A stretch of DNA of 64,000 nt from Malania oleifera. Its lineage: Eukaryota > Streptophyta > Magnoliopsida > Santalales > Ximeniaceae. Position 1 is the stretch's first letter, and each line of letters opens with the position of its first letter. Location of the stretch: assembly GCF_029873635.1 (NCBI RefSeq), contig NC_080422.1, positions 16,150,049 to 16,214,048 of the forward strand, written 5' to 3'. The notes under the pieces were generated by a model. It worked only from the letters and a program-made list of their open reading frames with translations, searched no databases and had not been told where the DNA came from. A program made the translations under genes and the position numbers. Positions 24,301 through 34,567 of the stretch are shown one piece after another.

Positions 24301-27300
24301 GGGGTAGGGGTAGACCTAAAATAAATTGGGAGGAGATAGTAAGGATTTAATATCCTTGAATCTATCAAAAGAAATGGTCCATGATCACATAAATTGGCGG
24401 AAAAGGATTCATATAGCCAACCCTACTTAGTGGGACTAAGGCTTGGTTTTGTTGTTGTGTTGTAATGAATTTTCTTCTTTTGATGTTGAAAGAAAAAACA
24501 TGATATGCATCCACCTTTGAAAATAAAAGCATTGAACCTTTAGACGTGTTAAGGTGAATGACTCAATTGAAAGTTCTCTGGGAACTTTTCCATCCCATAT
24601 TATTGTCTTTGCAGTAGTTGAAGGCACTTGTTTTTTCTCTAGAATAAAGCTCTTTTGAAAAAATGGAGTCACCATGTGAGAAGAAAAAATTATAACAGGA
24701 CACATTATAATATCCTAAAAACAATTTAACAGTCAACAAAGAGACACACTTTCTATGTGATTAATCCAGCGAGGCAATTCAATTTTATACCCAAAAGCAA
24801 TCTGTGTGGGTTTCCATCCATTGCATAGATTCTTAACATAAATTCTGAAATTGGCAAAGAAAATATGCTTGTAAATGTATTCCAACTATGCAATAAGAAG
24901 GTAGCCCACATATGCTATGTTGATGAATGAGATCTTTAGTGGCAAAAACAAATTTGCTTTCAAGAAGGTTCATGCGAAAATAATCCTCTCTATGCATTAC
25001 TTTCAAATGGACATTGCTTCCATACTATTAGAATCTGACTTTGCCACAATTTTACACACAAGCCTTACCTATGAAGCCTTTATACCGCACAAGCCCCACC
25101 TGTTAATGACTTAGGCTGGCATAAGCTTGAGAACTTTCAGCATTCTTATAAACCCAACATCAAGTTATACAATAAACTAAATTATCTGGGTGTTTGATCT
25201 TCTCAATACTCATCAATTTGAACACTTCAACTGCTCGGCTCATCATTATTTGAAAGCTGAAACTGTTTCTTAGCGAATAAGAAGTAAAGGAAGAAGGCAA
25301 TGTACAATCAATTCTCAAGTATACCCATCGCACAAATAGCACATTAATTCTCAAAATTTCTCAAAAGCTACATGTTCCTATGAAACTTAAAGATCTGAGC
25401 ATAGACCATGGTTGTATCATTGTCACAAAAATCTAATTCCACAAACAAAAACCATTAAAAATGGAGTAGAAGTAGAGTGTGCAATCGGTTGTTTCAGCCA
25501 CAAAATTAACATAACTGAATTTTTTTGTGCAACTCAAATATGAACCAAGCTGCCACTTTTCATATACAACTGAAACTGAAAACAACTGAAATTGGTTCAA
25601 GAATTTAAAGAACTGAACAGACTTAATTTTTGTGTTGTCACCTGTGTCTTAAAGTAGATGCCACTCCCCTTTCAGTTTCTTTTAACTAGTTTCTCTTACC
25701 CATCTGGTGGTGGATGTGGATGTGGATGGAGGCTTGGTGATGGGAGCATGGTATTAAATAATTACGTAATGGAAAATCAGTTCGACGATACCATGACAGG
25801 TCGCATTAGCATTGAGCATAAAATTCACATGGGTAATGGCCATTATGGAACTGTAACGGCCCGTAATGGCCGTTACACTAACGTTACGGCACGTAACGGT
25901 CGTTACAACACGTTATGGCTGACAGCTCCTTTCACTACTGTGTGCGTATTGTGTGTTTCTCCATCGTCTAGCTTAGATCTCCTCATTTGAAGCCTCCAAA
26001 GAACTGAAAAGCTGCTTTGAAGCCTTCGATTTGTTGTGCTCTGGCCTCCGCACGCTGAGTTCCTTCCCTCTTTCACTTGAATCACTTTTCGTTTCCTTTG
26101 TACAGCTTTGATCTATTGATCTGAAGCTTCGAAATCCCCAAAATCAGCTTCAATTTTTGCCTAGAAGCCTTCTGATTTTTCCCTCTTCGTCATTCGTCCA
26201 GCGTAAGAACCCAAAAATCAGCTTCGAATCTTCAAATCCTTCGATTCCTCCATTCGAAGTCGCCATTTGAAGCCTTCGATTCCTCTAGAATTTGGAGGCT
26301 TGCAGATTTGCACCTGCAGCAGCTCTCTTGCAGCTTCCGTCAGGACTCGGGAATCGGGAGTGGGTAACTGGGTATGTTTGTTTCTTCACTCTTCAGTCTT
26401 CACTTCAGTTCTACTTGCAATTGTAAATTACTAATTTATTATAAATTAATAATTTAGTTTGTTTTATAATTTCAATTTATACTTTATATTTATTATTTAA
26501 TTAGTATGTAAATTTGTTATGATTGTATAAGAAGAATTTATTAATTAAAATAAAAAAATAGTATAAAATTATTAAAATATAAAATTTATAGAGTTACTTA
26601 GACTCTTAGAGAGTTAGAACTTAGAACTTAGAAACTTAGTACAGATTTAGTAAAAAATTATTAACTAATATTCTTCATATTTATTTATTTTTTAATATCT
26701 TGACATTTAGTAATTTAATATTAGATCTACAATTTATAATAAATTCTAATTTCTACACAATTAGTCAAGTCTCAACTCTTTCATGACTCAAGTTCAAGTA
26801 CACTACCATTTAAATAATTAAATTGTAAGATTTATAATTCCATATTTATTTTGTTAAATTGTAAATTGTAATATAAATTATTGTATTATATATGTATAAA
26901 TCAACTAAAATTTTTAATAGTTAGTAACTTAGAGTTTAAATTTAATCCATAATTTATGTAATATTAGTATGTAATTAACTAATTAATTAATTATGTACCA
27001 TTTTATTTTTAACTTATTGTATAAAGATGATAAATTTTTTTTTTAACTTGTGTAGAAGTCATCTAATCAAGCACCAAGAATCCAAGATGCCAATCATTTT
27101 TCAAATTCATGTATGTGTATATTGAGTATTGATTCTATTGACTCATTTTTAGTAATTTATGTCTTTAATTAATTGATTCTTCATTTTAATTACATTTCTA
27201 CATCTTTTTACCCATTAAAGTAATCCAAACTATAAAAAAATATGCCTTTTTTTTGTAGACAGCGCACTAAAATTAATATAAAAATCATAATGCCTATTAA

Positions 27301-29137
27301 AAAGCATTTGTAGGTTGAATGAAAGCCTTCAAAATTCATTAAAAATCATGTATATTCATGCTTATTTTTCGATTTTGGCATGGTTGTGCATGCATGAAAA
27401 AAATTCACGACCATTATGCCCACTTCCCGTTATGTGACACCTGTGTCTCTCGTGTCCTGCGACACCTGCAACTGTTACGCGACGTTACCCGAGACCGCGA
27501 TTTCGAATCATGGATGGGAGGAGCATCCACATCAATTGATCTCACAAATCTCACCTTCCCTTGCCTCTGCTGTAGATAGATGATGCGCCAATTATTCAAT
27601 TGATATCGATTCTCATCCTCTGTTACCTGAAACTATCTCCCACCCTTTAAATTCTTCATTGATATTGCTCTCTACATATTTTAAGAAATTTTCCTTTATG
27701 ATCTGAGAAGAGAAATTTAAACATTTTCATCCCTCGCCTCTGTTCAAGGTCTGCTCGTGGTGATGGATCAGAGCAGCTTGCATCTCCCACAAGGACGTTC
27801 TTTTTTTAATTTTAAGTCACCCATATCGGAACATATATAGTGGTGGTGATGGACCTGGTTGTTAGAAGTGGGTATGGAGGCTGAGTGCAAACTTTCAATG
27901 GTGCTGGGCTTAAAGAACTAATTGGAGAAGAAAATTGAGAGTTGAGATTTAGCTGAAGAGGAAGCTAGGTTCGGTTTCTTCAATTGATTCAGTTCTAAGC
28001 TAATGAATTTAAAACTGAACCAAATAAATTTTTGGTCATAATTTTAGCATCAAACCGAACTGTTTTTGCTTACTTAACTGAACTGTTTAGACTGAATTAA
28101 TTTGGTTTGGTCGGTTATTTGGTTTAAACCAATTTATGCACAGCCCTAAGTAGAACAATACATACTAAATCCATGCTAAAAAAATATTCAAAGAATGGGA
28201 GCCTATTGAAGTCTGAAAATAAACTAGATCTTTTATTATTCTAAAAGCTCCAGCTTTGGAATTGTGGTGTATAAAAGTAAAACTACGGAAATCACAATAA
28301 AAAATGCAATAAGCAAGAAAAATCCAAACCATGGTTTTTAAGGATGTTACGATATGTTTAGGTGCTTGAATATCAGGCCGTGGATTTGGATTTGTGTGTT
28401 TAGATACATGAAGTAATAAATTATATTAAGTTCTGTACATTATTTCTCTATCAGTGTATTTCTTCTTTTTAGATAGAATAAATAGGGCAAAAAACATCAC
28501 CTCCTCTGACGTTTGGTGAAAACATCCTCCAATAACGTTTGGAAAATTCCGTAGACCACACCTGAGGTTTGGAGAAAAGATGTGGACCTCCCTTGAATTT
28601 TCAAAAATTCTATGGACCTCTCTTGAGGTTTAGAAAAAAGACATGGACCTCTTTTAATATTTGGTCAAAAGACAAGCAGGAAAGGGGTATAAGTGTCCCA
28701 AAATCAAATGTCAAGGGAGAATTGTGGAATTTTTGGAAACCTTAGGACAGGTTAGTGTCTTTTTCCCAAGAGACAAACCTCTAAGAAATTGAAAGCTGAG
28801 GTGTGAAATTCACTCCTAAACATGATGCTAATGTTGTTTGTGTTAGATGACATTCTGATGTGATCAAACATTCATGTGTACAAAAATGTGAACCATTTTC
28901 TTCGATTAATTCATATAAGTCCACTAAGGGACATCCTGACGATTAGAGCTTGGAATTCATGTTTGAGGTCACGGTTTAAACCTTGGAAGGGAGTAAGAAG
29001 TGGTGTTGTTGGGTGGGAGGCTGGGCTACATCTTGTTACATAGCACAATACCAGTGGGCCTCTGATGAGCCAAAAAAGAAAATTTTAAAAAATCTAAGCA
29101 CAACCACATAAACCCACACACACACACACACAAGGCC

Positions 29138-29181
<44 letters not shown>

Positions 29182-32100
29182 GAACTTCCAATGTTGAAAT
29201 AAAATCGAAGCTCAATGTTGAACTTTCCAAATTTTGTGTAAATGAACAGCGTATGAACATAATCCTATGTTAGAACATCAATGCTTATTCATGCCTAAAT
29301 TTTAAAAAGTTGAACAAAATCTAATAGTAGTGGCCATTTGGTATCATTATCAAAAATTATGAAAATGAAAACTAGAAATAGAATGAAATAGGAACTAAAA
29401 ACTACAAACGAACAACCTCTTTAATATTTCCAAAACTAAAACAAATTAAAACCTAACTCATGTTTATTTTTGACCTTGAATTAAATAACAATTAGTAATA
29501 TGATTAAGATAATGAAAATACGTATAAAATATTATAATAAAAATAAAAATTAATTAGAATTGTTTTCTTTAATTGTTATATTTTTGAACTCATGTTTTAG
29601 AGTTCAAAGAAACATCTTATTGTACATAACAATTGAAAAATTGTAAATGATTTTTTGAATGATTTTTATTATTTTTTAAAATTTTAGAAATTTCATTGAT
29701 ACTTTGATTATGTTCTAAATTTACAGTCATTTTATTTTAATTTTAGTTCAAATTTTTTTATAAAATGGAGGACATGGAAGTTAATTTTAGATATTGAAGT
29801 ATTCTATAAAGCTGTCTCAATAATTGAAAATTATAAAATTTGATTTTCAATTTTTGCAAAAATTGTCCAGAGAGACAGAAAACAACAACATAAACAAGCA
29901 TGTTGTTATAACCCTTTTTTTTCCTACATCAACAAAAACAGGCGGAAGCAATAAGGAGGCCATTAATTTTTCAACATCATATCAGTGTTATAGAATGTAA
30001 TAAGTTAATAGAAGAGCTAGAAAGGCATCTTTTTCTTCTTGTATGTTATCTCTGCTACTTTCTCATGCCAATATATGTGGCTTGAAAGTTATTTTGATAT
30101 TATAGAACTGTACTTAGATATGGCTAGATAAATAAATAAATGAGTAAATTATTAAGTGGAATTAATTTGGTATTACGTTATATGATTTAGAAGCATTATC
30201 AATGTTTAGATTTGAAATGAATGATAATACATGAATTTTTCTTAATAATCAATGGTTAAAAAAACCAAAGAGTGAGGGATTCCCCACCAAAACCTAGAAG
30301 ATTCCACATACCAATCCTGTTAAAAAAATTGTTGAAAACTATATGGTGGATAACTTGATATGCTCCAATGCTGCATTAGCATGCTATGCATGTAGCATGG
30401 ATGTTGCTGTAAAAGAGCTGTTTCCATTGATATTTGTTGTGTAGTATTCAACAGGGGAGCCATTCAATTCTTGAAAAAGCTAGTAGCTGACAACCATATC
30501 TGTTCTGGTGGTGGATAAATTAATTATTATTCTCATATTTGAAAATAATTGATATGTAGGCATTGTCATAAGTATGGAGCTAACATTCAACTTGACTCAA
30601 ATAAAATAAAACTATAGATTTTGCATAAAAGATACTGCTGGGGAGATAGAGGATTGGTCTGTGCACACACACATGCATGTCGAGAGAGATTACATGCCCT
30701 GGGAGTTGTATACGCAAGAAGCCCACTATACTTACATAAATCTCTTTTTTGTGCTTCATTTTTGTTTCTTCGCTAAATTTGAGCAAAAAGTGAATGTCAT
30801 TTTGCATTGTGGATTGTATATATTCCATTATGCAGATGTGTTTGTCTGGTTATATACTTTTCATAGGATCAATCTAGTTGTCTTTAATGGGGAATATATT
30901 CATTGTCTTTGGTCATACACTCATGAAGTATCACATAACTTAATTTGCACACATTTTGACTATTTTTCATCAATTGGTTCATTTATTGCTGAAATTTTAA
31001 TGTGCCTGGTTTTATTATGTTGTTCAGTTTATTGCAACTTTGTTAAAAATTTAGCGATGAATCTGTGTATCCAAACTTATTTTTAAGGGGAAAGGATATA
31101 AAAATAAGTGGTATATGATACTCTTCATGTCTGGGATCTTTTTGTGCATAGGGATTATCCAAAGTTAAGAATGGATTTTGGTGAAGCTATGAGCATACAA
31201 ATTTGAAGCTTTTGAGATCTAGTAATTTCCATGCTTTTCAAAACAATATGCACGTGCAAATTAGAACATATAAATATACCAGACCGTATCTTCAAAACCT
31301 TCAAACTTTAATTAATCATTGTTTTGATGTTGATAACTTGTGTATCAAGTGGTTGAACTTTTTTAAGAAAATATAATTTTTGTTTGATACATGCGTGCAT
31401 GTGGAAAACAGTCTACAAAAAGCACCCAAAAAACAGGGGCAGCAAAGCGGAAGAGGATTTATAATAGAAACAGAAAAAATAGAGGAACATAATTGAGTAA
31501 CAATAGAAGTGCCTAAATCCACAGGAAGATCATCTGTAACAGAATTGATTTGGGTAGCAAAATTTTCAAGCTGCTTTTATCACAGGTTCAACCTTCAAAT
31601 GAGACTTGCACCATGATCATCAATCTCAACACATGCAAACCACCACTATGTCCCACAACCACAGCCACAACCACAGAATCAATGCATTGTAATCCATCAT
31701 CAATAAATCCTCCACAACATCAATCAACTGTACCAAAAATTAATATCAAAATGCCAAAAATTAACAGCGAGAGTTTATTAACAAAAAATGCAAAGAGATT
31801 GAGGGAAGAAGAAGAATTAAAGAGAGAAAACTGAGCATACCTCAATGGCCCTACCACACTCGGCTAATCTTCATAAAAATTCCAATCCACGGATTCAATC
31901 TCCACCTCTGTTGCCATTGTCACTTGCAAGGGGGAGAGAGAGTGAACAAGGGACATTGGGAAACTTATGGAATGAAAGAAAACAATTGAGAATTGAACAC
32001 CCTAAAAAACCCATCTCAATTAATTATTTATCCTAGTATAAGGAAGGCAGAGTGGTAGTTAAAAGATACACATAACTTGGGATTTAATTGGGACTTCATG

Positions 32101-33271
32101 CATTTTTATATTAATATGACTCACCAAAAACAAAAGTTGCATGCTAATTTTAAGAAATGCGAATTTTTTTTGGGAGAAAAAACATTTTTGCCTTCCATGA
32201 AATAGCTTCCTAGTGAGTTTGAGATTTCAAATATTTCTTTTCAGCTCACCTTTTCTGTGAACAGCAGTAATTTAGAAATTGTTATTGAATATGATTGTAC
32301 GGGCAACAGGCTTCCTGTTTTGGCGGGTGCGGGTGCTTTAGGTGCGGGTGCTTTAGGCGCGGGTGCTTTAGGCGCAGGTGCTCTAGGTGCGGGTGCTCTA
32401 GGTGCAGGTGCTCTAGGTGCAACGTATTGTTCACCCTATATTGCTGTTGATGGTGCTTATCATGCTCGATCATCAGGGCAGACATCTTCTGCGGGTGCCA
32501 CCAGGTTAGTAGCATGTTTGCCAGTAGTTTGGTAATTTGGTTTTACTACTATGATATTGTTATTATTGTGACTTTTTTTCCCCCTATTTTTCGTGGGGTC
32601 TGTGGTGCCCTGATAATAATTTACTCCTCTGCTTGCATGACTTTTAAGTTTTGTGTTAATTCAATGGTCAATTCTTTGGTCACATGCTTCAACATGTTTT
32701 CTCAAATCACTTCAGTTATAGTCACCCGTTCTTTCCATCTGATTGGGGCTCATTTTGAGTATTCAAACTCTTAAAAACATGTCTGATTCAAGTTGATGTC
32801 TGATTAGGGAAGGTTTGTTTTCTTTTTCATTTTTATGTTGTTTGAATGGTAAAAATTTTGTATTCTTTTGCAGCAAGGAAAATACAAGCAGCAAACCCAA
32901 CAATGAATGGAAGTCTTCACAGCGACCTGGTAAGACGTGAGCTAAATTTTTAATTTTTAATTTTAATTTATTTTTTATTTTTTATTTTTTTAATTATATT
33001 CTTTATTATATTTTTTTTGCTTTTGCACTTCGCTTTAGTTCCTCACCATCAGTACAATAAAAACTAACTCATATTTTCCTCAGAGCTTATGAGTGATGAA
33101 TTTGGGCAACGGCAGAATAAGCCTCGCAGGCAAGTATAAAATTTGTCTTAGGAACTGAAAGTAAAGCATGTCACAGATTATTCATAACTCCCTCCTTCTT
33201 TGGCATATTTTTCTCAATGACTTAATTTTTCATTTCCATGCAGATATTCTGAGATGAATTTTGGGCAGTGA
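11721..33271 (+). CDS. MLN51: MLN51/CASC3 (Barentsz) homologue, exon junction complex subunit; nine coding exons
   Basis: Joined exons are 11721-12313, 14911-15013, 15130-15335, 15466-16307, 16712-16826, 32310-32504, 32874-32929, 33084-33129 and 33244-33271. They sum to 2184 nt and keep phase at every junction, giving 727 residues. MLN51 clamps eIF4A3 on spliced mRNA as part of the exon junction complex and acts in mRNA localisation, translation and decay. Residues 1-175 are strongly acidic (Glu/Asp runs). The SELOR/Btz domain is at about 178-232, with AFYMHDDRFRD and then KLWESKDDRKWGHDKFEEM; in human MLN51 the equivalent KLW...W.HDKF segment contacts eIF4A3. An Arg/Gly-rich stretch follows (235-290), then a long Ser/Gln/Pro-rich disordered part, a Gly/Pro segment ending EMTW, six GAGAL repeats (626-655) and a short C-terminus ending EMNFGQ. 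The ATG at 11721 is preferred over the in-frame ATG at 11652, because family members begin MAEEEYES-like. The splicing is inferred, not tested on RNA. Confidence 0.9.
13026..13673 (+). repeat. Tandem duplication (about 330 bp, two copies) in MLN51 intron 1
   Basis: Copy 1 (about 13026-13361) and copy 2 (about 13363-13673) share long blocks such as 'gtgttaaggatttgtgagtag', 'attgtggagattttctaaccc' and 'acaataaagtttctt'. They differ by small indels and scattered substitutions. Confidence 0.9.
13840..14310 (-). mobile_element. LINE 3' end relic in MLN51 intron 1
   Basis: On the minus strand a WCAAVFAILWTMWIERNDRIF segment resembles the end of the zinc-binding RT tail (zf-RVT) of plant L1 LINEs. 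It is followed by a decayed VGAHLEFFRGF...DW segment, a stop and a 3' UTR that ends in a (TTC)-like run near 13850. Only the last few hundred bases are present (5' truncation). Confidence 0.55.
14417..14894 (+). repeat. 239-bp tandem duplication ending at the exon 2 acceptor region
   Basis: Copies 14417-14655 and 14656-14894 are nearly identical (a handful of substitutions by eye). Both end 'ctttaacctat', which looks like a branch-point region. Only the second copy runs on into the real acceptor at 14910. Confidence 0.92.
14911..15013 (+). CDS. MLN51: MLN51 exon 2 (Btz core)
   Basis: The acceptor is cttgtttag|GCG and the donor GAAGAG|gtaaat. It codes Arg198 to Glu232, with the WESKDDRKWGHDKFEEM core. 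It is too short to appear as a long open frame. Confidence 0.9.
15130..15335 (+). CDS. MLN51: MLN51 exon 3 (Arg/Gly-rich)
   Basis: The acceptor is ttttttag|GGT and the donor AGACA|gtgagt. It codes 233-300 and part of Gln301. Multiple RG, RGR and GRG steps suggest RNA binding. Confidence 0.88.
15466..16307 (+). CDS. MLN51: MLN51 exon 4 (disordered Ser/Gln/Pro-rich)
   Basis: The acceptor is tttttttag|AAC and the donor TTACCAG|gtaaca. It codes residues 301-581 plus one base. The frame stays open upstream and downstream of the splice sites by chance. Confidence 0.9.
16712..16826 (+). CDS. MLN51: MLN51 exon 5
   Basis: The acceptor is ttgcatgcag|TTATG and the donor GACATG|gtacgt. It completes Val582 and runs to the first two bases of Trp620 (VMQFRGQHPGG ... 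NSEMTW). It precedes the 15.5-kb intron. Confidence 0.88.
16827..17770 (+). other. First part of MLN51 intron 5, nothing firm
   Basis: AT-rich intron sequence. A segment at 17036-17130 (aaatttattaacaaaaaagg...) has the look of a LINE 3' end on the minus strand, but no coding part adjoins it, so I do not call it. Confidence 0.4.
17780..20870 (+). pseudogene. L1-type LINE ORF2 relic (endonuclease, RT, zf-RVT) in MLN51 intron 5
   Basis: Fragments appear in the right order with many frameshifts and stops. The C-terminal endonuclease part lies at 18060-18420 (HDHLPIFLE, then FRFESIWLDHV and GFRFVRKLKNI). RT begins near 19040 (FCVYKIITKVLANRLS), continues with GRQIVDAILVADEVVEDI and FDLDFEKAYDRVSWNFLDK (about 19256-19320), then STLKGIRQGDTP near 19430. 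The zf-RVT tail is at 20340-20850 (HLFLYCDFAWREWNKLFDLLG). A G run near 19790 and a T run near 19870 add further breaks. It cannot be active. It was inserted in the sense direction of the host gene. Confidence 0.8.
20895..21920. mobile_element. Possible non-autonomous hAT-like insertion
   Basis: The left text 'cagggttgttagaattggga' and inner block 'gatcatagaattggatc' are matched, in inverted orientation, by 'gatctcggttctatgatt' near 21870. LINE-like text seems to stop before and resume after this stretch. I could not find a clean 8-bp duplication, so the ends are approximate. Confidence 0.3.
22025..24468 (+). pseudogene. RTE-clade LINE, nearly open RT, one nonsense codon
   Basis: The endonuclease part (IFIGGDINGHVGR near 22110, REEHLITFKSGQNRS near 22270) is frameshifted and interrupted by a T run at 22320. 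From 22827 to 24350 one frame is open except for a single TGA at 23652-23654. It covers the RT: KMKNGKVMGPDNIPIEVWK, NNYRGIKLMSH, NQFGFMPGRST, IFIDLEKAYDRIPREVLW, GVHQGFDLSPYLF, then the FADD active site (MLFADDIVLIDE) right after the stop. The C-terminal part ends RRLRWYGHLQ and RGRPKINWEEIVR. After a small frameshift at about 24343 the usual ending (RKRIHIANPT) and a TTG-rich tail follow. Order and signatures fit plant RTE elements. It is 5'-truncated. Confidence 0.85.
24470..25735. other. Intron 5 stretch, nothing recognised
   Basis: Mixed AT-rich sequence. Short open frames on both strands show no familiar domain. It could hold decayed gene or transposon pieces, but I cannot support one. 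Confidence 0.4.
25747..27512. mobile_element. Non-autonomous hAT element, perfect 8-bp duplication GATGGGAG
   Basis: GATGGGAG occurs at 25739-25746 and again at 27513-27520. Between them the ends begin CATG and end CATG, with weakly matching inverted termini. Both ends are rich in Ac/hAT-like 'gtaacggc/gccgttac' and 'gttacgcgacgttac' steps. The 1766-bp interior has no transposase frame and is strongly AT-rich from 26400 to 27340. Superfamily assignment rests on the 8-bp duplication and the terminal style. Confidence 0.75.
25848..25918. repeat. Subterminal GTAACGGC/GCCGTTAC short inverted repeats
   Basis: Near the left end of the hAT element, 'tgtaacggcccgtaatggccgttac' and 'gttacggcacgtaacggtcgttac' form several overlapping short palindromes. 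These are typical of transposase-binding subterminal repeats, and a few related motifs are near the right end (27470-27490). Confidence 0.5.
28484..28775. mobile_element. MITE with long terminal inverted repeats
   Basis: The left end 'agggcaaaaaacatcacctcc' with 'gacgtttgg' pairs with the right end when inverted ('gggaaaaagacactaacctg' with 'aaggtttcc'). Between them 'tgtggacctcccttgaa', 'tatggacctctcttgagg' and 'catggacctctttt' repeat about every 45 bp. No coding capacity. The target duplication is not clear, so the superfamily is left open. Confidence 0.55.
28935..29060 (+). mobile_element. Possible tRNA-derived SINE-like fragment
   Basis: 'aggtcacggtttaaaccttgg' resembles a degenerate RNA polymerase III B box, and an A-rich tract follows. 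No clear A box or duplication. Tentative. Confidence 0.2.
29116..29178. repeat. (CA)n then (GA)n microsatellites
   Basis: A run of CA units (about 29116-29132) and one of about 20 GA units (29140-29178) in intron 5. Confidence 0.95.
29180..32309 (+). other. Last part of MLN51 intron 5, no gene supported
   Basis: Mostly AT-rich. Open frames such as 30661-31086 lack any familiar motif and have intron-like composition. A Thr/His/Pro-coloured stretch at 31550-31840 also shows nothing firm. The intron ends with the acceptor at 32309. Confidence 0.45.
32310..32504 (+). CDS. MLN51: MLN51 exon 6 with GAGAL minisatellite
   Basis: The acceptor is gggcaacag|GCT and the donor CACCAG|gttagt. It completes Trp620 and gives LPVLAG, six GAGAL units, then GATYCSPYIAVDGAYHAR, which matches the plant family C-terminal block. 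Phase continuity over the 15.5-kb gap (TG + G) supports the join. Confidence 0.87.
32326..32415 (+). repeat. Coding minisatellite, six 15-bp units
   Basis: Six head-to-tail units of GGTGCGGGTGCTTTA type, each encoding Gly-Ala-Gly-Ala-Leu. They differ only at third positions and at TTA/CTA (synonymous), so the peptide is perfectly repeated. Confidence 0.95.
32874..32929 (+). CDS. MLN51: MLN51 exon 7
   Basis: The acceptor is tcttttgcag|CAAGG and the donor CGACCTG|gtaaga. It codes SKENTSSKPNNEWKSSQRP, in phase with both neighbours. Confidence 0.85.
33084..33129 (+). CDS. MLN51: MLN51 exon 8, followed by a GC donor
   Basis: The acceptor is ttttcctcag|AGC. It codes ELMSDEFGQRQNKPR. The donor reads CGCAG|GCAAGT: the intron starts with GC but otherwise matches the consensus perfectly, as expected for a GC-AG intron. 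Confidence 0.83.
33244..33271 (+). CDS. MLN51: MLN51 exon 9 (stop codon)
   Basis: The acceptor is ttccatgcag|ATATT. With the two bases of exon 8 it codes RYSEMNFGQ and TGA at 33269-33271. The ending agrees with my memory of plant family members. Confidence 0.83.
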
Positions 33272-33470
33272 TGTAGTAAAATTGAGCCTATTCAAATAAG
33301 CAAATGGAGGTCAATTCTGTCCCGTTTGAACTTGTGTTATAATGAAATTTCAGATTTCTGAGTTTTTGTTTTTTTTTTTGCTACAGGCCTTCTTCCAGGC
33401 CCTTTGTGATCTCCAGTTTTTGTTCTGGAGCACTTTGGGCTGCATCTTTTTCCCAGATTCTTTGGTAACC
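33272..33470 (+). other. Start of MLN51 3' UTR, possible UTR exon
   Basis: After the stop there is no nearby AATAAA. At 33387 'tttgctacag' looks like an acceptor and at 33466 'tttg|gtaacc' like a donor, so the 3' UTR may be split here. Confidence 0.35.
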
Positions 33471-34567
33471 ACTCTTGCTTTTAGCTTTGGTTAATATTTT
33501 TCTTGTATGTTTCACATTTTTAATATCTTAATGATGAAGTTGTCAGAATCATGTTAATTGAACCATGAAATATTTGAAATTGTTTTTGACCTAAAGCCTT
33601 GATATATGAATTAAGGAAGTGTACATCAAAGTTCTGCTTTGAATCTAGTTTCCATTTTTATACACTGGTAGCTGTTGCAAAAATTCCCCCTGGTTCCTCT
33701 TATGTTTTAATTTCTTTTGTAAGTTATGTGTTTTTGGCTAGAACTTGTTGTCCATGTATTTTGCCCTACACAATTTTAGTTGTCATGGAGAAGCATGCTT
33801 TTGGAACATGTGCATCGTTGATTATGTGTGCCTATATGTAATATATTCAAGCATCCATCAGAAATTTATGTGCTATATTTGCATGTACATGTGCTAGAGA
33901 GAGGTTAATTCTTGAGATGTATTAGCCACTTTATTTTGGGTGTGTTTTTGAAGAATTTATGAAATTCAGGAGCATCTTCAAAAATGACTTGCTGTTAGAG
34001 TGTTTTCAGAATTTTGGGAATAGTTTGGGGTGCTTTTGTCGTGCTTCTGAGCTTTGTGAGTTAAAAAATTTATTTGCATATATATATGATAAGGTTATGT
34101 TATTATACTAGTGCACATATGGCTGTAACTTAACAATTTAGTAAAGAACGAATACAAAAAAGGACCAAGTTTAGCAATGTTATGACTTAGCTCTTGACCA
34201 TCTTCATTGCATTACTTTTTCCAGGTATTTGAAAACCACCAAGTCATTAGGTTTTTTGGTTTATATTTTTCAGGGGGTAGGGCCATAGGGGTGTGTGTGG
34301 GTGTGGGTGTAGAGGTAAACACTGTTTAGCTGAACTAGTGGGAAGTAAACCAAATGCTAGGGCTATGAGCCAGTGAATTTTATTAAAATAATGGTTGTGT
34401 TGGATAAAAATATTGATGCTATATGGAATTTAAAATACTTGTCCACAGTTTATAATTAGGATTTTACATGATCTTTTAGAATTTTGAGATTTTTATTTGA
34501 ACTCTTATATTTTTGTATGTAGAAATTTGTGCAAGTGTTTCAATAAACATTTTGGTCCTGTTTTGAG
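33471..34567. other. No gene recognised
   Basis: T-rich sequence without a supported frame. If the 3' UTR is spliced this is intron. Confidence 0.4.

Noticed and set aside
30650..30720. Possible small RNA gene near the 'cacacacacatgcatgt' text
   Set aside because: No stable fold or promoter boxes could be seen; the text is a CA repeat flank.
30661..31086. 141-residue open frame in intron 5
   Set aside because: Its composition (Phe, Cys, His, Ile) is that of random AT-rich DNA. It has no motif, no splice context and no homologue I can recall.
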